A DNA stretch of 60,745 nt from Linderina pennispora (taxonomy: Eukaryota > Kickxellomycota > Kickxellomycetes > Kickxellales > Kickxellaceae): the NCBI RefSeq assembly GCF_002104995.1, contig NW_024468295.1:1-60745 (forward strand). Direction: 5' to 3'. The translations under genes were made by a program, and so were the position numbers. Numbering within the stretch: the first letter of the stretch is position 1; the number at the start of each line of letters is the position of its first letter. Of this stretch, positions 1 through 9,951 are shown in pieces. The notes below the pieces were generated by a model. The model was not told the origin of the DNA, searched no databases, and saw only the letters and a list, made by a program, of their open reading frames with translations.

Positions 1-341
1 CTTGTTCTGATGCCAAATATGGTGCTTCTACAAAACCCCCTTCGGCATCCTGAAAAATTTCAGTTGATTTCTCGGGACGCAGCCTCTATCTCAGTAGAAG
101 CATATTAATTGTGTATCAACTGAAATTTTTCAGGATGCCGAAGGGGGTTTCGTAGAAGCACCATATTTGGCATCTTTGTTTGTTTGTTAATCTAGTTGCT
201 AGAATCTTTTTGGCCATTGCTAAACATTCTGTTTTTTAAAATATTTATCTACTGTTAGTAATTGATTTCTTATTTGTTAATTGGTTATTCTGTTAACAGA
301 TATTTAGTTTCTTTAAACTTTTATATTTATGAATGGCCTCC
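1..341 (+). repeat. Left terminal repeat of the transposon, with 60-bp-arm palindrome (copy E1, partial)
   Basis: The 397-bp repeat family is seen here without its first ~56 bp. Palindrome arms lie at 9-68 and 115-174 around a 46-nt loop (69-114). The rest (175-341) is AT-rich and ends in TTTATGAATGGCCTCC. The ATG at 333 in this end starts ORF1, so the repeat probably also supplies its promoter and leader. The loop orientation is opposite to that in copy E2. Confidence 0.9.
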
Positions 342-1976
342 TTAAGAGTACATCTTAACTCCCTTTTGGGACTTGAGTTGAAGAATAGAGATAATATGCC
401 TGATATATCTGATGCAAGATATACTAGTAATGGCATTGAACAGCAAGGATTTATTCAGCATTCTGATATCTTTATGGATTCATGTGTTGTTGAGATACCT
501 GAATCATATGCTCTTATAGATCAGATTAACAATATTACTCCTTTTGATAGATTGCATAGAGTTTTTGGTGATGGATACAGATTTAAGTATATGAAGTGCA
601 TGGTAAGTATGAGAAATGGTAAAGTCTCTGTTTACAAAGTATCTGCTCCAAATGTTGCAATAGCTGATCCTGCACTAACTGATATCTTTCTTAGGATGCA
701 TCAGGAACATGTATTTCTTCTGAACTATGATATTACAATGGATTGTCTAAACATATCTTCTAGGGCTGTGATTAAGGAATTTCTTCTTGATACTGGAATC
801 AGTAGCAATGATATTCTTGATGATGAAGATAAAGTTGGAGCAAACTGTATTAGCTGGTTTACTGATGAAGATGAAATAAGAATTAGGAACAAGTTGTATA
901 ATAAATTTGTTCAACTTCTAGAAAGTGGTGAGGTTCGCAATCAACTTACTTCTAAGCTATCAGAGCTAGTGATGCCAACTTCTCAACAGTTTGGTGAAAC
1001 ACTTGTTGCTTGTAGGAATGAAGGATTAATGAGACTTGAGCTTACTGTTCACTCTCCTGAGTTGAAAGAAGTAGAATGGAACACAAACTTAATTGCTAGT
1101 ACACTAGAGTTTCTTAGTGATTGTAGGACATTTGCAACATCTTATGAAAAGCAATGGATGGCACTAGTTGATCAGATTCATAACAAACATACATTGTGTA
1201 TTTACTTTCATAAAGAACATGCTCTTGCTTATTGCCATTGGTTCAATAGGACAACTAAGAAGAAACAAGGAATAGCTAAAAAGTTGAAAGAGAATGAAGA
1301 TATGATGACTGTTGTTTCTAATCTTACATTTAATGGACACCCAACTCTTCTTCTTACATATGCTACCAGTAGTGGTCCTCTTGAATCTGAAGTTGTTCTG
1401 AGAAGAGATATCACAAACATCACTATTGTTCCTAGTCAGAAAAATTCTTTCTGGCCTGTTGTTTCAAGAGAAAGGCAACAACACACATTTGCTGAAATGG
1501 GACTTGTTAACTATCATGGAATGCATATTAATTGGTTAACAGCTCAACAAGCAAGAGAGAAAGTTAGGCTTTCAACTCTCTCAAGTGTTAGTGAGGATAC
1601 TGATGACCTAGGAATAGATAATCTTATTGCTGATATTAGCAACATTGAACTTGATGATCTAGAACCCACATATATAAGAGAAAATACTGATCTTAGGCCA
1701 GCTAGATATAAAGTTGCTTATAACATACTTCATGTTGGAGATGAGTTCCTAGTTAGTCATTATTTCTTATATACTTTTAGAGGGTTGCTATTCTATTATC
1801 TAGATATCTATATGATTCACAATGAAGTAGTTAGCAGTACTCACACTCATATCAAAATACAAGCAAGTAGTCCATTTGGAGAATATATTGCTTCTATTAT
1901 TGGTGAACCAAGTCAAGAAGTGGTACTTAAAGTAACTAGAATTCATAATCGTATTATCCATACTGAGAGGATCTAG
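333..1976 (+). CDS. Transposon ORF1: 547-aa protein, possible replication-initiator-like accessory protein
   Basis: This is a long uninterrupted ORF, AT-rich like the rest of the element and unlike the GC-richer host genes. It is not a transposase of a kind I recognise. Residues 131-139 (NYDITMDCL), 185-202 (a KLYNKF..LES..VR stretch) and 234-243 (RLELTVHSPE) recall the layout seen in Rep_trans or filamentous-phage G2P-type initiators: a YDK-like motif, then a basic/acidic R-x-E strand. No clear HUH motif or catalytic tyrosine can be assigned by eye. The start at 333 lies in the terminal repeat; the stop is 2 bp from the stop of a small opposite-strand ORF. Two-gene DNA transposons such as Harbinger and ISL2EU carry an accessory DNA-binding or nuclease protein, and this ORF may fill that role. 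The function is inferred and weakly supported. Confidence 0.6.
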   Translation: MASLRVHLNSLLGLELKNRDNMPDISDARYTSNGIEQQGFIQHSDIFMDSCVVEIPESYALIDQINNITPFDRLHRVFGDGYRFKYMKCMVSMRNGKVSVYKVSAPNVAIADPALTDIFLRMHQEHVFLLNYDITMDCLNISSRAVIKEFLLDTGISSNDILDDEDKVGANCISWFTDEDEIRIRNKLYNKFVQLLESGEVRNQLTSKLSELVMPTSQQFGETLVACRNEGLMRLELTVHSPELKEVEWNTNLIASTLEFLSDCRTFATSYEKQWMALVDQIHNKHTLCIYFHKEHALAYCHWFNRTTKKKQGIAKKLKENEDMMTVVSNLTFNGHPTLLLTYATSSGPLESEVVLRRDITNITIVPSQKNSFWPVVSRERQQHTFAEMGLVNYHGMHINWLTAQQAREKVRLSTLSSVSEDTDDLGIDNLIADISNIELDDLEPTYIRENTDLRPARYKVAYNILHVGDEFLVSHYFLYTFRGLLFYYLDIYMIHNEVVSSTHTHIKIQASSPFGEYIASIIGEPSQEVVLKVTRIHNRIIHTERI

Positions 1977-1978
1977 TT

Positions 1979-2218
1979 TTAAAATGGGCAGTTAGCAACC
2001 ATTACCTCCATATCTGCACAACTGTAGTTGCATACATCAAACACATGCTTAATAGTAACACCCCTATCTTCTGAAACATTCCTGATCCAAGCTCTGATAT
2101 ATACTGTTAATTTTCTGCTCATATTGAAATTTTTGCTAAGTAGTTGGACTAGCTTTTCTCTCTCTTCCTCATCTAGCTCAGCAAGTCGAGTGTTGAAGAA
2201 TTTGTAGAATGGGCCCAT
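1979..2218 (-). CDS. Small transposon ORF, 79 aa, unknown function
   Basis: A charged, probably helical protein starting at the ATG complementary to 2216-2218; a TTG at 2233 would add five residues. It contains a DEEEREKLVQLL segment and a C-terminal part with three cysteines. It fits exactly between ORF1 (stop 1976) and the transposase (start 2259), which argues against chance, but no homology is recognised. It could be a spurious ORF in AT-rich DNA. Its upstream region would form a divergent promoter with the transposase gene. Confidence 0.35.
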   Translation of the reverse strand: MGPFYKFFNTRLAELDEEEREKLVQLLSKNFNMSRKLTVYIRAWIRNVSEDRGVTIKHVFDVCNYSCADMEVMVANCPF

Positions 2219-2258
2219 TGCAATAAATGACAACTTTTAAATTTATGAGTGCCTCACA

Positions 2259-3488
2259 ATGATGAATCATCAATTACAAGAACTCAGAGAAAAGGAGTAT
2301 CACAAACTGTACACAAACAAATGGAAGTTTCTGAATGATGACTGGGTAATTCTAAAACATACAAAATATCACAGAAGTGAAGTTCGTGAAGTAAGAGAAA
2401 TTAAACTTATCAAGGACACACTTCTTAAACATCTAGGGATGATTCCTGTTTTCTTCTTTCTGAATGTTTTATTTGGTTGCACTCATTATCCATGTCCTTA
2501 CAGAAGTGTAGAGAAAGGACTGCTCATCATATACCAACTTGTAGAAGGATTATCTATCAATGAAATGGAAAGATTTATTCCTAGGAGTAGCTATCAAGCT
2601 ATTCATAATATGTTTTATATTTCTGAAATGAAAGATTTGAATAAGAAGCTAACATACTATCTGCAAACAATGTTTTCAACTCCAGAACTACGAGTCTTTG
2701 CAGCAAAGATACAGAATCCTCAAGGGTTTAAACATGTTACACTAATGTTAGATGGCCATGACTCAAGAGCACTACACAATGGAGCATACAAACCAGATCT
2801 CTATTCCTTCAAATTGAAAAAATCAGGATATCGCACACAACTATGCATTGATGTGAATGGAATGGTTCTACTTGTTTCACCAACTGAAGACTGTAGAGAT
2901 CACCCAGACTCAAGAATGATTAAGAACATGGGGTTGCTGAAGAATATATCACCTATTGATTGTATTGTGCTTGATGGTGGTTATCCACAAAGTATTTTGG
3001 AAGAGATGACTGAGGAAGAAGAGCAGGATACTTTTGGACTGCACAACTTTTGTTTACCAGTAAGAAAGCAGAGAGGAACAAGCTTATCAGAAACAGAAGC
3101 TGAATATAATTCCCATCTTGGATCATTCCGTTCAATGGTAGAAAATACATTTGGAGAACTAGGCAATACATTCAAAAGGCTGTCAAACAGGGAGATTGTT
3201 AGAGTAAAGAATAGGAATGTTTACAATGTGCAAATGAAGTTATGCTGCTTACTCTATAATATGAAGAAGATACTAGCAAACAGTGATGTACATATTGATC
3301 ATCATCACTCACTCTGGGTTATGAGCAACTTTGATTACCCTGATACACATGATAAGTCAACACAAGTGGAACCAATACATACTTTGCCCCAAAAAGCAGA
3401 GTTAGAAGCATCTATTGTTGAAATTCAAAATCGATTCCTTCAATCTAAAATTGATGATACATATGATTGCTTGGTGCATATTGATTAA
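2259..3488 (+). CDS. DDE transposase, DDE_Tnp_4 / IS5-Harbinger-like
   Basis: A 409-aa protein that should catalyse cut-and-paste movement of the element. The proposed catalytic triad is D165 (LMLDGHDSR), D239 (CIVLDGGY, the position of the family's ADKGY-type motif) and E295 (SMVENTFGELG, matching the R..VE..FG signature). An upstream helix-turn-helix-like part (residues ~83-118, SVEKGLLIIYQLVEGLSINE) fits the DNA-binding part of such enzymes. The ORF has no stops or frameshifts, so the copy may be recent and active. The enzyme family normally leaves 2-3 bp TA-rich target duplications. Three tandem repeats begin inside its last codons and continue downstream. Confidence 0.85.
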   Translation: MMNHQLQELREKEYHKLYTNKWKFLNDDWVILKHTKYHRSEVREVREIKLIKDTLLKHLGMIPVFFFLNVLFGCTHYPCPYRSVEKGLLIIYQLVEGLSINEMERFIPRSSYQAIHNMFYISEMKDLNKKLTYYLQTMFSTPELRVFAAKIQNPQGFKHVTLMLDGHDSRALHNGAYKPDLYSFKLKKSGYRTQLCIDVNGMVLLVSPTEDCRDHPDSRMIKNMGLLKNISPIDCIVLDGGYPQSILEEMTEEEEQDTFGLHNFCLPVRKQRGTSLSETEAEYNSHLGSFRSMVENTFGELGNTFKRLSNREIVRVKNRNVYNVQMKLCCLLYNMKKILANSDVHIDHHHSLWVMSNFDYPDTHDKSTQVEPIHTLPQKAELEASIVEIQNRFLQSKIDDTYDCLVHID

Positions 3489-3785
3489 TTACAGATGGAG
3501 TACTAATGACTTGATGACTTGAATTTGATGTTTTAAAATAGCACAGCTTGATTCTTTCTAAAATTGATGACACATATGATTGCTTGGTGCATATCTATTA
3601 ATTACAGATGGGATTCTAACAACTTGATGAATTTATTATGATTTTTTAAAATGGTATAGTTTGATACTTTCTAAAATTGATGAGTTATATGATTGCTTGG
3701 TATTAGATAAATAGTTATAAATAGGATGATAACGACTTGATGACTTGAACATGATGTTTTAAAATGGCAGCTTTTGAATAAATCT
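3441..3785 (+). repeat. Three tandem ~113-bp subterminal repeats (iteron-like)
   Basis: Units start near 3444, 3557 and 3670 with the phrase TCTAAAATTGATGA, followed by ATATGATTGCTTGGT and a later ACTTGATGACTTGAA / TGTTTTAAAAT. The first unit overlaps the transposase 3' end. Later units have diverged by substitutions and small indels. Subterminal repeats like these often bind transposase or a replication protein; that role is inferred. Confidence 0.75.
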
Positions 3786-3795
3786 AATTCTATAA

Positions 3796-4192
3796 GGAGA
3801 TCAGTCAGAAATGGTTAGCTATTTAATAATTATTAATATTTTTATTGTTTTCTTGTTCTGATGCCAAATATGGTGCTTCTATGAAACCCCCTTCGGCATC
3901 CTGAAAAATTTCAGTTGATACACAATTAATATGCTTCTACTGAGATAGAGGCTGCGTCCCGAGAAATCAACTGAAATTTTTCAGGATGCCGAAGGGGGTT
4001 TCGTAGAAGCACCATATTTGGCATCTTTGTTTGTTTGTTAATCTAGTTGCTAGAATCTTTTTGGCCATTGCTAAACATTCTGTTTTTTAAAATATTTATC
4101 TACTGTTAGTAATTGATTTCTTATTTGTTAATTGGTTATTCTGTTAACAGATATTTAGTTTCTTTAAACTTTTATATTTATGAATGGCCTCC
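3796..4192 (+). repeat. Right terminal repeat of the transposon (copy E2), palindrome with inverted loop
   Basis: Full-length 397-bp copy, from GGAGATCAGTCA to TGAATGGCCTCC; the ends form an imperfect 12-bp inverted repeat (9 of 12 matches). Palindrome arms are at 3860-3919 and 3966-4025. The 46-nt loop at 3920-3965 is the reverse complement of the loop in E1, while the sequences flanking the hairpin keep the same orientation. An ATG at 4180 in the last 13 bp is in frame with the fatty acid synthase coding sequence that follows. Confidence 0.92.
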
Positions 4193-7100
4193 AGTATGGA
4201 ATGGCTGCTGTCAACCCAGGTTGCGTGGGGAATGGTTTTGACCAAGGCTCATTAGAGCTGGTCATCGATACAATCAGAACGCAAGGAAACTCACTTCTTG
4301 AGCTGATCAACCACAATGTTTCTGGCCAGCAGTATGTTGTTGCAGGTCATCATGCTATGCTCAGTGCTCTGGGCCAAGTCCTTGATACCATCTATGCCTG
4401 CATGATCAATGTCGCATCTGATTATGGGAGGGATGACGTTGCAAATATAATCCATGGTATTCTTGCTCAGGGAACTCGGGATATTACACCAAAGCGTGGA
4501 CATTCATTGATTCCATTGCCAGGAATCGATGTTCCATCTCACTCAACACAGCTCCTGCCTGCAGTTGCATCATTCCGCAGGTATCTCTTGGATAAGTTAC
4601 ATGAGGATGGTGTCAACTACGATGAGCTCAAGCACATTTACATCCCAAATGTTACAGCTAGGCCATTTGAGGTGTCAAAAGAGTATCTCGAGGATGTGTT
4701 TAGCATTACCAGATCACCTGTGCTAGCAGTCGAATTGAGCAGATGGGACGATATCCAGGATATGCCTCGCCCCCGGCTAACAAAACTTGCCCGGATTATC
4801 CTTGTTGAACTCCTCGCATATCAGTTTGCCTCGCCAGTCCGGTGGATTGAAACACAGGATACACTTTTCAGATTGAGCCCAGTGCGCCGCTTTATTGAGA
4901 TCGGATCGGTACCAACACTGACAAGAATGGCAGAGAGAACACTGGAGATCCAAAAATACAAGAGGGTAAATGTCGCCATACTCCATGCGATCCAAGATGA
5001 ACTCGAATTGACCTATTCATATACCCCTGAGTCAAATGAAGTGAGCTCAGATGAGGTAGAGCTACTGGGTATACCTGAAACCGAAACGATTCAGCACGCA
5101 CCAAAAGTAGCTGCTTCAGCCCCATCCCCCATTACCATACCTTCTGCTGCACAGGCTATTACTGATGCTCCTGTCAAAACTCTAGACATAGTCCAGGCGC
5201 TTATTGAATTAAAGATGAAAAGGACTGCTAGTGGCATTTCCACAAGTAAGACGATCAAGGAGTTATCAAGTGGAAAATCAACACTGCAAAACGAAATTGC
5301 CAGCGAGCTCCAGAAAGAATTCAGCAGCAAGATCCCTGACAAGGCAGAGGAAATGAGCCTCAGTGATCTTGCCGCAAAGATTGGGGTATTTAATGGTACA
5401 TTTGGGAAGCAGATTAGCTCACACTTGGCTCGTATGTTTGCAACCAAGATCCCCAGCAACTATACTCAGTCAGCCCTTCGGTCTCATTTGGAAGCTGCAT
5501 ATGGCCTTGGACCCCAGCGGTGTTTGGGCATTCTTCTCTTGGCATTGACAATGGAGCCACCAAGCAGACTCCAAAGCGACACTGAAGTGGATGGATGGAT
5601 TCGCAATGTTGCTGAGATGTATGGTAGGCGCGAGGGTATAGCATACATAACTGATCATTCCCCCGGTGGTGGGGCTGCTGCTGGTCTGGCCAACGCTACC
5701 ATCAATAGCGCTGAGTTTGTCAAGGCACAGGATGAACAGCGCGCACACATATTGTGCCAGGTCGAGGTCCTCGCATGCTAAGCCAGTGTTGACCTCCGTC
5801 AAGATGGCCGACACTGGGAAATGGCAAGGGCTGAGAATAGCATGCTGCAGTCAGAGATAGACCTCATTAGGAGCGAGTTAGGCGAAGATTACTTACACGG
5901 CACTCATCCAATGTTTGATGCCAAGAAGGGCCGACATTATGACTCATTCTGGAATTGGGCATAGCAGGACCTATTTGAATGGGTAAACTCATCTCTTCTG
6001 GGCAGTAGCGATATTAGCCCAGAGAGAATGCTCATGCTTGAAAACCGGTCCCATGCTTCACTGATAGGCTTGGCTGAAGGATTATCCACAATTCTCACTA
6101 AGCGAACGGCTGCAGATGTTAGTCGTACTATTTCTAAGCTTAATGCCATCATTGACGGTTGCAGGCTGGCTCTGTCATCCTCGCCAGTATTCAAGGGCTT
6201 TGGAAGCATAACAAGCCCAAGCACAGAAATAGCCTTAGAAGGCGATATTAGGTACACCTCGGTACCCAGGAAGGGTGAACCCACATATAAAGAATATGCA
6301 TCAAACATGCACAGCATGTGTGTGGATGGAAATCCGCTACTCCATATGCGTAGTCAACAGAGCGACTGCAGCTGGGTCTATAATAGTGAACTGACAGAGG
6401 TCTATTTTGACGCAATGAATGAGGTGTGCACAGCTGGACTCACATTTGAGGAAAAGACCATGTTGATTACTGGATGTGGCCGTGGCTCCATTGGCAGTGA
6501 CATCTTAAAGGGTCTTCTCTCTGGAGGTGCAAAGGTAGTCGCCACTACATCCAGCTACAGCCACAAGACAACGATGTACTTTGAGGAAATATACCGGCAG
6601 TATGGAGCCCGTGGATCAGACCTGCATGTGTTCCCATTCAACCAAGGATCGGTTGCCGACATTGAAAGTCTTGTGGACCATATCTTCAGCAGAAATGGGC
6701 TGAACTGGGATCTCGACTTCATAATTCCATTTGCCTCTGTTTCTGACATTGGCAGTGACATGGCCTCGCTTGAATCGCATTCAGAGCTTGCACTTAGAGT
6801 CATGATGACGAACCTTATGCGTTTGGTTGGTGCAATTGCGACAATTAAGTCAAGTAAGGGGCTAGATATTTCTCCAAGTTTAGTACTGCTACCGCTTTCT
6901 CCAAACCATGGTTGCTTTGGTGGTGATGGATTTTATGGTGAATCCAAGGCAAGTCTTGAGACATTGCTTAATCGGTGGAAGTCGGAAACATGGTCAAAAT
7001 ATATATCTGTCATTGGAGCAGTCATTGGATGGACACGAGGGACAAATATGGTGGATGCCCTTGATGTCATTTCCTACGAGGCTGAAAGACGTGGCACGCA

Positions 7101-9633
7101 GACGTTCTCAACAAATGAGATGGCCTTCAACATTCTCTGTCTGCTTCACTCAGATATTCAAGATCTTGCCAATACCATCCCCCTTTTTGCAGAGCTAGAT
7201 GGCGGTTTCCAAGCAAACATCAGTCAAATGAGTGGTTTACTTAGATATCGTTCTGACTTGCTCAATGCCTCAGCTAGCAGGAGGCACGCATCATACACCA
7301 TAGCATATGATAATCATATCATCACAAATGGCATGCTGAGCAAGATATATACATATCATACTTCAAATCTGTTGGCTTACAATAGCATTAGGCTACCCAA
7401 AGTTAAATCATATGACCAGCTTCACAACCTACGCTACCTAGAAGGTATAATCAACCTTGATAAGGTAGTGGTTGTGACTGGCTATGGCGAATTTGGTCCT
7501 CATGGTCATTCCAATACTCGCTGGGAGATGGAGGCACAGGGCAAGTTCTCACTTGAAGGGTGCATCGAGCTGGCCTGGATGATGGGCTTGATCAGGCATC
7601 ATAATGGACTCTTACCGGCAGGTGACCACCCATATGTTGGGTGGGTTGATGCCAGCACAGGCTTACCTGTCCATGATAGAGATGCTAAAGCAAAGTATGA
7701 ACCCTATATTCTCGAACATACAGGTATCCGCACTCTAGAGCCTGCTACAATTGGTGGGGCTGATCCTAACATATTCACTATGCTCCGCGAGGTGCAGGTA
7801 GTGCATGATCTGGAGCCATTTGAGGCGACTGCTGAAGAGGCAAGGTATTTTAGAGCTGGAAATGGGGATAAGGTTGACACTTGGGAAAACAGCGATGGAT
7901 CGTGGTCAGTCAAGTTCCGCAGAGGCGCTCTCATTTCTGTTCAGAAAGCTGTGCCATTTGACCGTACTGCTGTTGGTCAGTTACCAACTGGATGGGATCC
8001 TAAGCGCTATGGAATACCCGATGATATCATTGAGATTGCTGACCCTGTGACTATCTACAGCATCATTTCAACTGTGGAGGCACTTTTACGCTCAGGCATT
8101 ACCGATCCCTATGAGCTCTTCAAATACTTCCATGTGTCAGAAATCGGTAATTCAACTGGATCCTGTGCTGGTGGTACTGGTGCAATGAAAGACATATTTG
8201 CGGACCATATGCTTGACAAAGAAGTGAAAACTAATGCCACTCAAGAGCTATTCATCAACACTATTGCAGCATGGACAAACATGTTACTCATGTCGTCCTC
8301 AGGTCCGATCAAAGCTACTGTTGGTGCATGTGGAACAGTGGCCATATCACTGGATGTTGCCGTGGAGACAATCCAGTTGGGGAAAGCGAAGGTGATGATT
8401 GCTGGTGCATCTGACTCGTATTCGCGAAATGTTGCCTCTACAACAGCGCAGATTAAGGCAACTGCTGATGCACTGGAGGAGCATGCGATAGGCCGTACGC
8501 CTAAAGAAATGTCTCGCCCTTGCACAACCACCCGCAGTGGGTTTGTTGAAAGTATTGGGTCGGGAATGCTGATTCTGATGTCTGCAAGTGCTGCAATTCA
8601 GTGCGGAGCGCCCATATACGGCGTTCTTGCTATGACAGCGACTGCAACAGATAAGGAAGGCCGCACAGTACCTGCACCAGGTCAAGGGATTCTGACGACA
8701 GTTCGGGAGTCACCGAGCGCAATACCTTCGCTCATGCTTGATTTCAGGTACCGCCGTCGCAAACTTCAGGCTAAGCTGGCAGATATTAGTTCATGGACAC
8801 AAGAGGAGAAGGAGGGGCTACAGACTGAGCTTGAAGCTCTCAAAGTTTTGCATGACAGTTCCAAGTTTGACGATGAAGAGTTTGTGCGGTCAAACGAAGT
8901 CTGTATTGAAAGAAAGGCACAGCAAATGATCAAAAATGCACAAGACGAATGGAGCAACGAATTCTGGAGGAACGATCCCGCCATCTCTCCATTGCGCGGC
9001 TCGCTAGCAACATGGGGGCTGACAATAGACGACGTTGACATGGTGTCTCTGCATGCAACGTCCACAGTTGCCAGCGATAAAAACGAACCCCATGTGATCG
9101 ACCAGCAGCTCAAGAAGCTTGGCCGCACACATGGATATGCTCTTCCTGCAGTGTGCCAGAAATGGCTGACCGGACACCCCAGAGGACCAGCGGCGGCCTG
9201 GATGCTCAGCGGTGTGATTCAGTGCATGCAGACGGGAATTGTACCAGGAAATCGCAATCTGGATAACGTCATGTCCGAACTTGTAGAGTGCAGCCACCTT
9301 GTTTTCCCGAGCAAGTCAATCCAGACGCCAGGGATTAGTGCCGCTCTTCTTACATCATTCGGATTCGGCCAGGTTGGTGGAGAAGTTCTTGTTCTCCATC
9401 CAGATTTTGTGCATGCAGTTCTTTCACAAGAAGCACTTGATCAGTACCGCCGCAAGGTGAAAGAGCGCGAACAAAAAGCAAACCGCTACTGGCAGGATGT
9501 GCTTGTTGGTAACCACACGTTTGTACAGGTGAAGAATGCCCCGCCATTCACACTTGAACAGGAGCACATGTATACATGGACTCTACAGCAAGGGCCAAGG
9601 TATGACCCAATCTCCAGGACATACCACTTCTAA
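4193..9633 (+). pseudogene. Fused fatty acid synthase (beta-alpha type) 3' part, disrupted by transposon and two nonsense codons
   Basis: The translation begins in the C-terminal malonyl/palmitoyl transferase region normally found in FAS1 (QYGMAAVNPG, PNVTARPFEVS). It continues without a break into FAS2: the LLAYQFASPVRWIETQD segment, an ACP with the GKSTLQNEI phosphopantetheine-serine motif (~5270), ketoreductase (LITGCGRGSIG, ~6465), and ketosynthase with the cysteine in VGACGT (~8325) and histidines in SLHATST and LTGHPRG. The single frame is open over ~1800 codons except for TAA at 5779 and TAG at 5962, both in conserved segments. The usual C-terminal phosphopantetheinyl transferase domain is absent; the protein ends after the ketosynthase. 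A fused gene encodes both subunits in one polypeptide, as known in some fungi. Part of FAS1 must lie upstream of the window. A functional FAS copy elsewhere is expected. Confidence 0.9.
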
Positions 9634-9951
9634 CCATATCCTTGTGTCTTGGGTGGAATTCTACAAGTGAAATAAATACTGTGTTCACAAGTCGAGCTAT
9701 TACGTATGTCGCTTGATATTTTGGATGCCAATGTAGAACAACTCTAGCAAGATTTGCCAGTGCTGCAGTTGCCGTTGCGTACGAATTATAACTGTAGCTT
9801 CTACGCATTTTGTACTTCCATGTATGACTACGTGTAGTAGACATAACTTTAGATTGCTAAATGCTCTAACGTTTAGGTGATCTTTCCCTACATTAGTTAT
9901 TGGAACATAGCTAGAGACAACTAGAATAGATTGAAGGTAACATAGAAGAGC
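9634..9951. other. Intergenic region between FAS pseudogene and chitosanase 3' ends
   Basis: AT-rich convergent intergenic stretch holding the 3' untranslated regions of both genes. No RNA gene or repeat is visible. Confidence 0.5.

Larger units (their letters stand above)
1..4192 (+). mobile_element. DNA transposon with hairpin-bearing direct terminal repeats, inserted in a FAS gene (left end outside window)
   Basis: Two near-identical repeats in direct orientation (1-341, truncated by the window edge, and 3796-4192) bracket a compact AT-rich internal region. It encodes a 547-aa protein, a possible small ORF on the opposite strand, and a 409-aa DDE transposase, followed by three tandem subterminal repeats. 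The unit interrupts the malonyl/palmitoyl transferase region of a fused fatty acid synthase gene, whose reading frame resumes directly after the terminal CTCC at 4192. Direct terminal repeats are unusual for a DDE DNA transposon. An alternative is a composite of two solo repeats flanking cargo. The ORF1 start codon lies inside the left repeat, which favours a co-evolved unit. Confidence 0.75.

Noticed and set aside
1-4192. LTR retrotransposon
   Set aside because: Direct terminal repeats suggested it, but the internal proteins are a DDE_Tnp_4-like transposase and an unrelated protein; no reverse transcriptase, protease or primer-binding site is seen, and the repeats are hairpins with GGAG/CTCC rather than TG/CA ends.
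5091-5459. 122-codon minus-strand ORF
   Set aside because: Antisense shadow of the FAS coding sequence without family motifs.
5779-5964. Alternative genetic code in which TAA/TAG are sense codons
   Set aside because: The FAS frame has TAA and TAG in conserved regions, but all intact genes here end with standard stops (including TAA and TAG) and have none inside. Nonsense mutation is the simpler reading.
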